Positions 32,826-45,065 of a DNA stretch of 64,000 nucleotides are shown here, in pieces (within the stretch, counting starts at the first letter, position 1; every line of letters begins with the position of its first letter). The position numbers were made by a program, and so were the translations under genes. Source of the DNA: Gymnothorax reevesii (taxonomy: Eukaryota > Chordata > Actinopteri > Anguilliformes > Muraenidae). The stretch is taken from contig CM056583.1 in NCBI GenBank assembly GCA_029721435.1, forward strand, positions 54,539,620 through 54,603,619. Reading direction: 5' to 3'. The notes beneath the pieces were generated by a model. It worked only from the letters and a program-made list of their open reading frames with translations. It was not told where the DNA came from and made no database searches.

Positions 32826-33938
32826 TCACAAGCTGGATGACCTGGCGAGGCTGCTGAGGCAGTGGACGGTGCAGCTCCAGATCCGGCTGGTTTCAGCCCA
32901 CAGACTACCGGTCGTCAGACGACCTACGACACCGGCGGCTTGGCGGAGGTTGGGAAAACCAGGGCCTGCGGGACAGCAGGTGCGATCCCAGCTCTCAGAC
33001 GATTTACGGACTGCCTCCAATTGGTCGACCATTGTTTGGATATCTGGCCAAAACAACGAGGCAGTGGAGATGGGCGCATTAACAAGCACACGCTTCTCCT
33101 GCTCTGCTCCTTTAATGAGGACAGCCCGAGCCAAAGATGATGGTGCCCAACCTGCGCCGCACACATAATTCGCCAATGATGCCGAATGCCTGGGAGATGC
33201 AAAGTATCGCCGCTGCTATTGTCTGCATTTCCAGGATCTCGTCCGGAGACAGCTCCGCCTTCTGACGCGTCAGCAGATCCACTGAGGAAGTCAGCGGCCG
33301 ACCATCTGGCCACATGGAGGCAGTGGGGAGTAAACACCACCTCACCACATCTTCAAACGCCGGGACGCCCACATCCCATTCCCAGTCTTCAACGGTCGAA
33401 TAAGGTGCATAGGACATTGCCAGGGACTTGGTGGCCATTGGGTTCTTCCAGTCGTGCAGGGCGTAACCAAAATGGGTGCCATCTAAGGACATACCACCCT
33501 GAGGCGCGGTCTTGACTTTGGCTGGGCCAGAAGGTCAATAGTGAAGTCATCCAGCTGAGAGCTGGAGGAGGGCCTCGGAGGTAGGGGCATCTCCATCCGC
33601 TCCGCTGCTGACTGGAGTATATCGAAGGTATAGCAGTGCTCTAAGGGAGGCTTGTCATCCCGGAAGGGGGTCGCCAGATCTTCCTGATAAATACGACGGT
33701 CATCCTCCTCATCGTACTCATGCCAGGGCTTGGAGCAGACCGCCGCCGCCGGCTCTTGGGCTGGCCCCGAGCCAGTGCAGAGGGTGTGTGTGGCCCGCAT
33801 AAACCGCCACCGCCACTCGCACTCCTCCCAGGGAAGCACTGCACAGGTTGCACAGGAACCAGCTCCCTCGTGGTGATGCCAGCCCAGGGAGATGACGCAG
33901 TCGTCATGCAGGGTCTTCGGACGCCATGGAGGAGGCAC
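32826..33938 (-). pseudogene. DIRS gag-like ORF1, frameshifted
   Basis: Three minus-strand frames in series. 33938-33483 starts MPPPWRPKTLHDDCVISLGW with H/C spacings (HDDC, HHHE, CATC) like a degenerate zinc-binding motif, followed by an acidic and proline-rich stretch. 33492-33112 contains VPAFEDVVRWCLLPTASMWP. 33176-32826 contains KRVLVNAPISTASLFWPDIQ and SSESWDRTCC. Content and order fit the gag-like first ORF of DIRS1 elements, lying upstream of RT on the same strand. At least two frameshifts. A different frame at 34015-33641 is probably a shadow. Confidence 0.6.
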
Positions 33939-34190
33939 ACTGCTGGCAAAATTTCACCATAATGCTTTCGCGACACAAGAAAGTGACTGATTCTCACGAG
34001 TCTAATATCTCTCAAAGGCTGAGTGAAAAGGGGAGACGAGCACTGGCAGCACTGAGGCTTTATCGGAAGTGAGTATGCTACTCCCTCCTACGGAGCAGGT
34101 GAGTTCAATTTTCTTTCTCAGGCACCGAGGCGGGGCCTCGGAGGGGTAAACCAATAGCGAAGCCCGTTGGAGGGCGGCGCACATATGAAA

Positions 34191-34576
34191 TGGAACATAC
34201 TTTGCGTGAAGAGCACCAGCTGAAGCTAATCTGCCTGCCAGCATAGTTTCCTGCAACTTGCCTTAATGATTGAATTATTGATTCTGTTTTCTTATTGGTT
34301 TAGTCGGAGTTTCGCCTCACTATTTAGTTCCTGCTTTCTTTCAGTTTCTTTGTCTCCCCTTTGGGACTTTGCATTCTGTTTGTATTTTTATTTTCCCTTT
34401 CTAATGTGCTCTATTTTTGTACATGAGCATTGTTCATCTTTATCATGTCCAATAAACCAGTTGTTCTGCCTGCTATTCTACGCTTCAATCTCACTTTGCA
34501 GTATAGCCTAATGTACAACAATGAATGATTTTAAAAGCATATAGTATTGGTAACAGACTCTGATTTTAAATTATTA
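34191..34576. other. Unassigned
   Basis: T-rich, no gene recognised. AATAAA at about 34451 is not linked to any recognised transcript. Confidence 0.3.
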
Positions 34577-34795
34577 TCCCCCGCCAACACGAAATGGGAG
34601 GGGGATATAGGTTTGACCTCCGTCCGTCCGTCCGTCCGTGTGTGCGTCCGTCCGTCCGAGATAAAGGGGACAGCTTTACTCAGAAACTACTACAGATACA
34701 GTAACCAAATTTGGTGTGTAGCTTCAGACCATAAAGGCCTTGATTGAGTTTGAAAATGAGAAGTGCACGATTGGCGGGGGATGTTGTAGACCATG
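34577..34795 (+). repeat. TCCG-rich dispersed repeat
   Basis: CCCCCGCCAACACGAAATGG, then a (TCCG)n tract at 34619-34660, then AGAAACTACTACAGATACAG, AAATTTGGTGTGTAGCTTCA and a closing GGCGGGGG. CCCCCGCC at the start and GGCGGGGG at the end (34775-34782) are inverted. Recognised as a repeat widespread in aquatic animals. A relative is at 55.88 kb. Confidence 0.6.
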
Positions 34796-37349
34796 TCGAC
34801 TTGTTTATATATATTTCAAATTATTTTTATTTTGGGGGTGTATATTACATAAAGGAGAATTTAATAAGTTTCTATTGCCTGATATTTCTGGTAGTTTTTG
34901 TTTAGTTTAGAGACCAAATGGATCTAGGAACTGTGTGAGCCCCATCATTTTTATGGTTGTAAAGATTACAAATTAATAATATTCACTTGCATTTGATGCA
35001 AAGTTCGTACCATGCAAGTTGGTTGTAAGTAAAACATTGCATTATAAGTAATGCACACTAAAGCAAAAATCACTCCATTTTTAGCAGTTTGGGGAGGTAG
35101 GGGGGCAGCTTATATTTGGTGACACAGAATCATTTGCGATGAACTTAATTCTCAGATTTGGCACACTTCTGGTCAATATATTAATTGCATGTACACAAAT
35201 GCAAGTAAATGGGGAGAAGTGGATTTTCTATATCTATAATTTTATATAACACTTCTCAACCGATTTAAATGAGCAGTATATATAGGGTTTACGATCTACG
35301 TGGAGTACGACAAAAATGTTTCTATCTTCATCAACTTTGAATCTCGGTAAGTTAGTTCAGCTATGATTGCTGTTAGATGCTCAAGACAGGTTATGGTATC
35401 AACGTTAGACTTGTTAAATGAACTGAATTCGTTATGTGGTGGAAAATAATTTACTGCTGTACGGAATTATAAAAATCGTTCGAGCATGGCTCTAGCTTCT
35501 ATCTTCTGAAGGCGGGAGAGCACGAAAAGAAGTTATCATGTTACCCCGGGACCAATACCCGCAAATTGCTAATTTAATGCCCTTCAAAGCCTTAGTTTTT
35601 GCTATAATTATTTACCAACATTTAATACTTTCTAGACCCCGTTAAAAGTCTCAGCTTTCATTGCTAGCTGACTTCACCGTTATCTTAGCTATTAACTGGG
35701 AAAGAATTTCATATCCAACCTTTACTTTTTCGGCTTTTTATTTGCCAGAACGATTTTAAAAGGAGACTTATTTATTGCATTTCATTGGAAATCAAGGGGC
35801 ACTTCTGAGATATTTGGCAACACCGTCTAGTGCTGTCTATTTCCTGTCTTTTTACTAATTCATGATTTTTATTTTGAATGCTCATATAGGGTCCATATTT
35901 CCTTACTTGTGGATTCATTAATGTTGCTAAGTTCTGAGCATATGTGCAATAAATGCCTTCTTTTGTGCATATTGTTTTGTTCTGTTTTTCTCACTGTGTG
36001 CTTGTCCACTGAATAAAACGGCATTTTGAACCTTTATATTCTTTATATTTCAAAACTTCAATTTTTTTTTTAGATCGATGCACAGAAAGTAAGACAACTC
36101 TCATAAAGCTCAACACAGCTAATTTTTAACCTCTTACAGCCTTTGGGGAAAATGGGTGATATTCTGCCTGTTTTGACGACTATCAGAATAAGCTCCTTAT
36201 CTCAAAAAGTATAAATAGCTACATCACTAACCAATAAGACTGGGTAGTCTTCTTTTCAGGCAAGCTCCTCATAGTTTGGAGATGACAGTCGTTTACAAAG
36301 AATGACCCTCATTATTTTAAAAACAGGCTTTATCTCTGTGCTCCAGTTAAGTTATAGTATGACAAATGACACATTTACTGATGGCTAAATAAAAAGAGAT
36401 GAAATATTCAAGCCTGTCAACGCCATTTTAAATGTTATAGTAATATCCAGCTCTGTGCTGTATTCCGAATGTCACTTTGAGACCAAGCTCAGTCAATTAG
36501 GCAAACATAAAGTGCATTATTATCATAAAACATATGTTTATGTAACTGACATTTGAAATGGCCAAATGGTCACAAATCCTGCAAACTAAGGACCGCTTCT
36601 TGTTATATTCCCTGGAGGTTTTCCAAACGCATCAAATGAATTAAACCTGGTTTCTATCACGACTTTGTCAATATGAAAGTAAAAGCAAATGTAGCAGGCT
36701 AACAAAACTGAAAAACTTTGAGAAAAAAGACACAACCACTCATAAAAACAATAAATTTGTGTGCGCACATGAATAGTCCGGGCCATTCTAATGCATTATA
36801 CCTCCCAGAAAAACAAACACAGATGCAGGGCGTTCCACAAGCCCCGGCAGCCCGCGATTTCGCCGACTACTCAGTCCTCCTCCACCGGCAACTTTCCTGA
36901 CAAAATTTAAGGCGACTTTTGATACGTTTTATTTTGATAGACGCTTTTCAGTTGATTGATTCATGTTTTTTTCGCCGCTGTCTTGAAACATTAATCCGCA
37001 CTGTGATTAAGCTGACTTGAAAACTACTTCAACATCCAATGATATTGTGCGTCATACGAACTCTAATAATAGTACTTCCATCATCTGCGCATCGTTATTG
37101 TCTGATAATCTTAGAAATGTGAGCAGTAGCTTGTAGGAATCCCGCCAAAAAGATGATGAAGGTGAATAGTGGGCAGACATTTGATGTCCTTCGTAAAGAA
37201 AGGTAATTTCAGCGATCAAGCAATTCCGCTCGGAAGTTAACCCATATGTGATGATACAGTAAATGGTTCAGAGGAATAGTTGTGTGCACATCTTATCCAA
37301 ATTAGGCCCAGTGCTGGATTCACTTGTAATTCAAACAAAAAAAGTAAAA
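34796..37349. other. Unassigned; one patch shared with 38.3 kb
   Basis: CTTTACTTTTTCGGCTTTTT followed by ATTTGCCAG and CGATTTTAAA (35720-35760) is repeated at 38326-38372. Otherwise no gene or element was recognised. Confidence 0.35.
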
Positions 37350-38169
37350 AATTTGCACACTGCATTAAAGCTCCCAAACCTTTATTGATGACATGCAACG
37401 TGTCTTCATCAGGTAAATGACTGACGGATAGACAAACAAACAAATATATGGGCAGGTATCTACCTAGTCATTGGCTGATGAAGTATCAGCTGACAACCAA
37501 AAGGATACAGACACATTGGCACAAGGCACAAGGAGTGCCTGCCCTTTAAAGGGACTCAGTAATTAAATGCACCCAAGTGAAAGAGAGCAATATGTACATC
37601 ATCAATGGCAAAGCAATCATAAAATACATAAAGAAAGACATTCTGCTCATCGGTATGTGGCCTGGATCACCATCGGCAAGTAATTACCAAAATATAGGCC
37701 AAACAGTGACATGTCAATATGTCAATGATATTAACAGAGAAAACACAGTAAACGGCCAATGAATTTTAAGAGTAAAAACAATTGGCAGTGTTAATATTGG
37801 ATAATTATTGCAAAACAGAAATTACTACTATGAGAATAAAGTAGAAAATTGTAAAAATAGAAAAATAGTTTACAAAAAAGGCTTAAATTCCTCATTTAAT
37901 ACCATGTACCCTTAGGGTTTAAGGAAATATATCCAAAAACTTTTGCGTTGTAGAAGCTTCTTTTCTAAATCACCACCCCTATGAGGTTTCTCCTCTTTAT
38001 CCACACCAACATGACGTAGTGTGTTCAAATTGTGTCCAGCATTCTTAAAATGAACTGCTACAGCGTTGCGCTCATCGCTGGTTCTTATGTTACTCCTGTG
38101 CTCACTCATTCTTGTGCGTAAAGCACGAGAAGTCTTGGACTGCAAGGACTGGAATCGGTTGGACCTCAT
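37350..38169 (-). mobile_element. Penelope-like element, 3' end
   Basis: Minus-strand remnant with the C-terminal endonuclease region (38169-37870) followed by a 3' noncoding tail. Read on the minus strand, the tail contains TTTACCTGATGAAGACACGT and TCAATAAAGGTTTGGGAGC, a feature I associate with the 3' ends of fish Penelope-like elements. The element is 5'-truncated. Its upstream edge falls in an AAT-rich microsatellite. Confidence 0.65.
37870..38169 (-). pseudogene. Penelope-like GIY-YIG-region remnant
   Basis: The frame reads LQSKTSRALRTRMSEHRSNI, then ERNAVAVHFKNAGHN, then RGGDLEKKLLQRKSFWIYFL followed by an in-frame TAA at 37912-37914. The same frame continues with NEEFKPFL and a second stop at 37870-37872. 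The K-T-x-R-x-L-x-x-R-x-x-E-H block and the L-x-R-x-x-F-W-I block belong to the GIY-YIG endonuclease portion and C-terminus of Penelope-like polyproteins, which cleave the target for priming (family knowledge). The GIY and YIG strands themselves are lost to 5' truncation. Confidence 0.7.
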
Positions 38170-38192
38170 AATAATAATATTAATAATAATAT
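38168..38192. repeat. (AAT)n microsatellite
   Basis: ATAATAATAATATTAATAAT-type run at the 5' truncation point of the Penelope-like element. Confidence 0.85.
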
Positions 38193-38319
38193 TGTGCCGT
38201 ACCTCAGTACACTTTATACGTCAAAATTCTTATATCAGCACATAGCGGTATCCACCTGGGTGGTTTTAAATCGGGAAATAGATAGAAAGAAGAAGCAAAC
38301 CCTTGCTTGCAAAGAATTC

Positions 38320-38372
38320 CGCATCTAACCTCCACTTTTTTCGGTTTTTTATTTGCCAGTATGATTTTAAAG
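38320..38372 (+). repeat. Short patch shared with 35.72 kb
   Basis: TTTTTCGGTTTTTTATTTGCCAG, followed by ATGATTTTAAA, parallels 35723-35765. Confidence 0.5.
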
Positions 38373-38454
38373 GGAGGCACCAATATATTTCAGGGGGTTT
38401 TATTAGTGACAAGGGGGTTTAATATTGAATATTAATATTGCAAATGCATATGCT

Positions 38455-39200
38455 GTGCCTGTCCTAGTAACCCAGTGTGTCATTAGTAACATGGATTACC
38501 GCGTAAAGCAGCACGAGAAATGAAACTCAAAATTTTCTTGACTGGATGTTTGATGCTTTTTACACATCCTGGGTACCCAAACATAAAGATAAGGCGAAAA
38601 AGAACTGATTACATTGAATATCGGTGGATGTTGAATACGGAATTCTTTCGCCCTTGCATTTTTGTATGATTATGCTGTCCACTGCCTCATACCACGTAAA
38701 TTTATTTTTCTCATAACTTGAGCTGCCAGTCTTTCACATCATCTTCTGCACATGGCTATATCACAGCCGCATTTTCTTTCGTTTGTCAAGGCTCTGTTCT
38801 ATTGTTCTATAATAACCACGCAGATCTAACTACCCGCAAATTATTCCATAAATCTCCAAGTTTTGTGAGTTATCCAGTTGTAATTGTATGTTTTCGTCCG
38901 CCTAAATTTTGAGCAAGCATTAGATTTCTTTGTTTGAATGGAGAGATCCTTTCGTCATGGCTTTTGTCAGAACCAAAGAGCTGTAACACGTGAGTAATAT
39001 TCCACGCTGAAGTACAGTTGCTTTTACATTTGGTACAAATATGGTTTAACCGTGCCTGAGTACAGATGAACCGTGCCCGAGTCCACCTCTTACAAGCAGC
39101 CTCGCACGGTACGCTTGTGTTTATGCTTAACAAATTAACTGGACTTTGGGGTCAAGTGTACCTGGATCCATGCCCAAGTGCCTAGTGTGAAAGCACCCTC
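38455..39200 (+). repeat. Dispersed repeat family, copy 2
   Basis: Collinear with 8503-9090 over about 590 bp, then extends to an end at about 39197 (GTGTGAAAGCACCCTC), which is the inverted form of the terminus at 6722. It therefore keeps the right terminus that copy 1 lacks, and likely represents a TIR DNA transposon remnant. No conserved coding frame. Confidence 0.7.
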
Positions 39201-40930
39201 AGATGCTTGAGAGTTTACGACTGTCAAATTTTTCTGCTGTGAATAAAAAGATCATAAAAACCTCTGGAGCAGGTTGTTCAAAGCTCCATTAATTTAAGTT
39301 AGCAATAACCACCTGACATTATGACCATACGCAAAATAAGAGTCTGAAAAATGCTACTCAATACCTCAGCTAATCAGTGGGAAACCTACAAAATGCATCA
39401 AAAACATACTAACATCTGCGCTTTCATTCAGAGATATAGATGCTGTGGCTTTGACTTAACTGCCATCTTGAAGAACCCAGTCCTTTTTTCATCAAACTGA
39501 ACATTTTAATCAGCTTCCAATAAATATGTCAGATGTGTAACAAATGTGAAAAAGGTCTGTCAAATTTTGACGCATATGACCCATTTTTACACCTGGATAA
39601 GCAAATCTAAGGACGGAGTGTTGTCAAGCGTCACTCGCTAATCAATCAACCAATTTGCCTTTAGCACGACCACGAGCAGTAAGATTCACAAACAGTTTAT
39701 CCAGGAGTTAATGACAATGTCATTTTGATTCCTACTTTCGTTGCTTGTTGGGGTGCGTTACTGTTCAGCTTTTACACAGAGCCTTTCAGAGACAGTGTTT
39801 ATGAAGTGAATGACCCTGCACCTTGGCACTAAAAAATAGCCCACAGTACTTCATTCTTACATTAATGTGCATTATTATTATAATTATTATTATTATTGTG
39901 ATTCCTCCATTGCAGCCAATACACTCATAAACCAGTAACAAACTCCAAACAGTCCGCAGGTCTATCTGTTAACGACCTCATCAATTTGAGGAGAATATCC
40001 CAGCAGCCTCTGTGGTTTGTTTTCACGTGTGTTTCATTTTGACAGATATCAGATGATGCCAACTTCAGCACATTGTTGACACATCTTGACTTAGCTGTTC
40101 AAATAATTTCATTACTGGTCATCTTGTAGTCATAAGATCCCCATGGTCTTTCACTGTCGAAAATTAACCACAAAACCCAATAATTGACCATTTCACCTGT
40201 CTAAATTTTTGACAGACAGACATAACACACGTGAACAATTAAAACAAGTCATAATAGAGTATGTGTTTATTGTATTTCCAAATCCTGTCATTCAATACAT
40301 TTTCTTTTTATAGCCATAACTTTATATCTACTGCTTCAATTTTGGATGAACAGAACTCAGATTTTCTGGTGACTGAAGATGCCATATAACAAATGTCACA
40401 CATTGATGTTGCTGGAAAGGCAAAATCTGACTGTGAATGTAAAGAGAAAGTGGAATAAAAGTTGCTTTGTGATGGTAAGCGTGATACTGCTGTTTATTAA
40501 TGCCAGTACCCTTCAAACAATGCGGTTACAAAATTATTGATGTGAAAATTATTTGTTTTCATAAGCATTCATAATTTTGGTGGATTTGTAATACATTAGT
40601 ACATTTTAACTCATATTGGGGTCAGTGCACATCCAAAAACATCAAGATGCATTGCAAGACCTCCAGACAGACTGGAGAGACTTGGAAGCCATTTAACAGT
40701 GACAGGAGAATGCCCAAATGAAGAAACTGCTCAAGGCCATTTTAAAATGCCTCCCAAGCCAGAAATTAACCGAGACAGTGGGCTCTTTTTGCAATGTGTG
40801 TGATACAGTGTAAATCACAGTGTCCAACAGGAGTCGGAATCTGGCACTTCACGATTCGATTCAGAGGCTTAGGATTCAATTATAAAACGAGTATCGATAC
40901 ATCTAAATGTTTTATTTTTATTCATGATAT
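39201..40930. other. Unassigned
   Basis: No gene recognised. CACGATTCGATTCAGAGG near 40848 resembles a hAT-type subterminal repeat, but no element was delimited. Confidence 0.3.
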
Positions 40931-40931
40931 A

Positions 40932-42437
40932 CAAAACCCAAAACCAGTGAAGTTGGCACGTTGTGTAAATCGTAAATAAAAACAGAATACAATGATTTGC
41001 AGATCCTTTTCAACCTATATTCAATTCAATACACTGCAAAGACAAGTTACTTAATGTTCGAACAGGTAAACTTTGTACTTTTTTGCAAATATTGGCTCAT
41101 TTGGAATTTGATGCCTGCAACATGTTTCAAAAAAGCTGGCACAAGTGGCAAAAAAGACTGAGAGAGTTGAGGAATGCTCATCAAAGACTTATTTGGAACA
41201 TCCCACAGGTGAACGGCCTAATTGGGAACAGGTGGGTGCCATGACTGGGAATAAAAGCAGCTTCCCTGAAATGCCCAGTCATTCCCAAACAAGGATGGGG
41301 TCATCATCAACAGTGCATAAGATCATCAAAAGATTCAGAGAAACTGGAAAAATCTCTGTGTAAGGGACAAGGCCGAAGACTTTTACTGGATGCCCGTGAT
41401 GTTCGGGCCCTCAGATGCCACTGTATCACTCACTGGGATGATTCTGTCATTGACATTACTAAATGGGCCCAGGAATACCTCAAGAAACCACTGTCTGTAA
41501 ACACAGTCTGCCGTGCCATCCACAGATGCTACCTAAAACTCTATTATGTGAAAAGGAAGCCATTGTTGAGCATGATCCAGATGCGCCGCCATGTTCTGTG
41601 GGCCAAGGCTCATTTAAAATGGACTGTAGCAAAGTGGCAAAGTGTCCTGTGGTCAGGCGAGTCTAAATTTGACATTCTTATTGGAAATCGTGGACGTCGT
41701 GTCCTCCGGGCTAAAGAGGAAAAAGACCACCCCTCCTGTTATCAGTGTTCAGTTCAAAGCCTGCATCTCTGATGGTATGGGGATGCATTAGTGCACATGG
41801 TGTGGGACACTTGCATGTTTTAAAAAGCACCATGAATGCTGAAAGGTATGTTAAGGTTTTAGAGCAAAATATGCTCCCCTCCAGACGATATCGGTTCCAG
41901 GGAATGCCTTGCGTATTTCAGCAGGACCATGCAAAACCACATGCTGCAGCTATTACAACTGCGTGGCTTTGTAGTAGAAGAGTCCGTGTGCTGAACTGGC
42001 CTGCCTGTAGTCCTGATCTTTCACCAATTGAGAACATTTGGCGCATAATTAAATGAAAATTCTGTGAAAGGAGATCCAAAACTCTCCAGCAGCTGGAAGC
42101 CTGTATTAAACAAGAGTGGGATCAAATTCCAATGGCTAAACTCAAGAAACTTGTCTCCTCAATGTCCAGATGCCTCCACGCTGTGTTAAAAAGAAGAGGG
42201 GATGCTTAACCATGGTAAACAGGCCCCTGTCCCAACTTTTTTGAGAATTGTTGTAGCCATCAAATTTGAATTGAGCTCATTTTGTGGATAAAATTGTTAA
42301 ATTTCTCAGTTTCACATTTGCTATGTTATCTCTGTTCTATTGTGAATAAAATACTGGCTGGTGTGATTTGAAAGTTATTGCGTTCTGATTTTATTCACGA
42401 TTTACACTTTGTCCCAACTATTTCGGAATTGGGGTTG
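40932..42437 (+). mobile_element. Full-length decayed Tc1/mariner element
   Basis: Bounded by TA at 40930-40931 and 42438-42439. The left end CAAAACCCAAAACCAGTGAA and the right end, reverse-complemented, CAACCCCAATTCCGAAATAG, continue into shared GTGTAAATCGT and AATAAAA blocks, so the terminal inverted repeats are long. Length is 1506 bp, typical of Tc1. The transposase inside reads in the same direction and is broken. Confidence 0.85.
41145..42210 (+). pseudogene. Tc1-like transposase with lost first Asp
   Basis: Frame pieces in order: HKIIKRFRETGKIS (41310), WAQEYLKKPLSVNTVCR (41467), ILWAK-type and AHLKWTVAKWQSVLW (41590), SGESKFDIL, MVWGCISAHGVGHLHVL (41775), MNAERYVKVLEQNMLPSRR (41832), VFQQDHAKPHAAAITTAW (41918) and WPACSPDLSPIENIWRIIK (41998), ending in a KRRGDA tail. 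The first catalytic Asp (W-S-D-E-S) is Gly. The second Asp (Q-Q-D) and the Glu (P-I-E-N) remain. Frames change at least three times. Dead copy. Confidence 0.85.
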
Positions 42438-42439
42438 TA

Positions 42440-43476
42440 GATGATCCGAGAACACAAGGCTGTGTCTCAGGCTAGGGTGGTGCTATTACGGTGGATGGGG
42501 GCTCGTTGGAAACCTCAGAGCCCATAGAATAAAATGACCACCCAAAGTCAAATTTACAACATCACAAGCCAATCACAAAGAAGAAAATACATGTATGCAA
42601 GGGGGATGATCAGAGCCTGACCTAATTGGAGGCAGTTCCACGGGAAAAAAACATGCATGGAGACTTGCAGATGTAGTTCCAGTATAACACAGACACATTG
42701 GACTAATAATAGCCAATTCAGAACATCAAAATATCAAGGTGAGAAAAATTTCTGCTCATCTCAGTAGAATGTAAAGTGTATGCCTGCTGTTCTTAGAGTG
42801 TGGCGTCAGTTTAAAATGACAAGGCTTATATCATTTGATTCTGTGGACTTTCCTCTTTCATTTGATGAATCATTTGTACACCAAGCACAAATTCAGTTGA
42901 AACACCAGTGATCGAGCTCTGATATTATTTTATCCTATGTTTTACTACATGCTTATTTACTTGCTTCGTCCTTGAATCATGTTCGGTAGAGGTAAAAATG
43001 GTCAACATGATTTTTTCGCCGAGTTTCTTCTTGTTACGTGGATATGCCGCATGACGATGTTGCTATTTGGAAACATGCCTTATTTATGATGTTTATTGAT
43101 TACCCCGGGACCGGGGGCGTTCAGGCTTAAGAGGTTATCTCTTTTGCGTAAATGCTTAAAGTTGGACACGCAAAACACTGTTTTGCTAGGCTGAATTTAC
43201 ATCCTCTTTCTCTCATGCAAGCAGTTTTTTAAGGAAGTCAGACAGGAAATGGCTCTGCATAGGTGGCTTTTCTCCAGGACTCTCTGCGCATCTGCCTTTC
43301 CCGTTTGAGCTAATTTCACAATCAACCTTGGGGAAATACCGATTCTATGACTGCAACTCACCAGATGAAGGAGCATTTTTTTTTTTTTTTCAAAATAGCC
43401 CTATTTTTGCTACTGTGGAGGTTTCACCCAATCCTTCCCATGGCCCTAACTGAAATCATCTCATGTTAGTAGTAAC
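42440..43476. other. Unassigned
   Basis: No gene or delimited repeat seen. A poly-T run lies at about 43378-43390. Confidence 0.3.
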
Positions 43477-44339
43477 TACAAACCCCAATTCCAATTAAGT
43501 TGGGACGTTGTTTAAAACCTGAATAAAAACAATACAATGGTTCTTTTTGGAAACCGTGGAGTAAAGAGGAAAAGGACCATCCAGCTTGTTATCATTCAGC
43601 ACATAGTACAAAAGCCTGCATCTCTGATGGCATCGGGCTGCATTAGTGCCAAATGGCGTGAGCCGCTTACAGATCTGGAAAGCCACTTTCAATGCTAAAA
43701 AGTATATAGAGGTTTTACAGCAACATATTGTCCCATCCAGACACCGTCTCTTTTAGGGAAGGTCTTGCACATCAAGACAATGCTAAACCACATATTGCAT
43801 CCATCACAACAGCATGCTCTCTCAGTAGAAGAGTCCAGGGCAAGTTTTCAGTTCAATATTTAGTCGAAGTAAAACTTGAGCATTTTTCTTTGCCAAGTCA
43901 AAACCTAAGTTTCAGTCGTATTCAAGATGCGTATAACACATTTACTTAGTCAGAGGAGATATAAGTAAATTACTTATTACTTCTTAAAATCATCTGCTGA
44001 AAGCATCCTCTGGTGTAGAAATGCAGGGCTGTGCACACAGTGGCGGAGCTAGAACTGGGAATCGGGTGGACACAGACACGTCTCTGTATGACAGCAGTCC
44101 TGGCTAGTTCTCAATCATCTTCCTTCATTGACTGGTTTTCCAATCATCATAAATGACAACTGAAGACAGGGTTTCTCTCCATATGTGATGGAACTGCGAT
44201 GGAAAAATGGGCTGAATTCAGTACAGAAATATTTATTAATATACCAATGCTTTATAAAAGACAAACTACTCTGAAACTTCTGCATCAGACGATGTACAGT
44301 AACTGGGGCTTAATGATCGTTTAAATTCATGCTGGCCCC

Positions 44340-45065
44340 TCTTCCAAAAATATTAATCATCTTTCTGCCAGTTTTGGTGCCTTTTCAAATAATCTTCGTA
44401 TAAAAGGCCCGCAACCTTGGTGTCATTTTTTACTCAGACCACTCTTTTGATGCTCAGGTGAACAAAGTTCGCTCAGCTAAGACAACTAACTAAAATTAGG
44501 TCATTTCTCTCTCCCCATGTCATCCATGCTTTTATCTCTTCCAGACTTGACAATTGCAATGCACTATATTCCGGTATTACTAAATGCAATATTCATAGAC
44601 TACAATTAATTCAAAAGGCTGCTGCCAGGCTTTTAACCCATACTGAGAAGAGTGACCAATATTACACCTGTCCTTGCTGCCGTTCACTGGCTACCAGTAA
44701 GGTTTAGAATCGATTTTAAAATTTTACTACTGGTTTTTAAAGCATTGAATGGCCAAGCCCCAGCTTATATCCGTGAGCTGCTAACTCCCTATGAGCCAGG
44801 GCGCTGCCTGCGATCTCCTGGCAGGGCCCCACTAGTGGTCCCCAGATCTCGTCTGGACTCAAAAGGTGAGAGTCTTTGCAGTTCGAGCCCTTCATCTGTG
44901 GAACTCCTGGCCTGAAGATGTCCAGCAAGCGAACTCTGTTTCCTCTTTTAAATCTCTTATTAAAACTCATTTTTTATTGTTTGGCTTTATCTTGAACTGT
45001 TAATTTTTATATTATTTTTAAATTTCTTATTATTATTATTTTACACTGCTCTGAGAATTCCATGT
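44340..45065 (+). mobile_element. L2-clade LINE 3' fragment
   Basis: 5'-truncated non-LTR retrotransposon piece containing the C-terminal end of the RT polyprotein and an AT-rich tail (TTCTTATTATTATTATTTTA at about 45022). It lies entirely within the hAT element. Same clade as the copy at 57.5-60.7 kb, judged by the shared NLGV-[IT]-[FL] and S-R-L-D-x-C-N blocks. Confidence 0.7.
44400..44990 (+). pseudogene. LINE reverse transcriptase C-terminal region
   Basis: In order: RNLGVIFYSDHSFDAQVNKV (from about 44407), RSFLSPC and an interrupted SRLDNCNALYSGITKCN-like segment in a shifted frame, then ITPVLAAVHWLPVRFRIDFK, ILLLVFKALNGQAPAYIREL and LTPYEPGRCLRSPGRAPLVV (44652-44860). This is the conserved post-palm region found after the Y-x-D-D box in L2/CR1-type LINEs. 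At least two frameshifts. Dead. Confidence 0.75.

Larger units (their letters stand above)
30017..34190 (-). mobile_element. DIRS1-like tyrosine-recombinase retrotransposon
   Basis: On the minus strand the order is gag-like region (33938-32826), reverse transcriptase (32001-31252), then a tyrosine recombinase piece (31063-30860). The ends are inverted, not direct, repeats: CTTCGCTATTGGTTTACCCC with GCCTGAGAAAGAAAATTGAA at the left (30056-30172), and the same blocks inverted at the right (34045-34165). A further partial copy of the left block lies at 30284-30312. Inverted termini plus a tyrosine recombinase instead of a DDE integrase are the defining traits of DIRS elements (family knowledge). 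The region between RT and recombinase is too short for RNase H and methyltransferase domains, so the copy is internally deleted. Confidence 0.85.

Noticed and set aside
32791..33515. Plus-strand frames of about 90-125 aa
   Set aside because: They are antisense shadows of the DIRS gag-like region on the minus strand.
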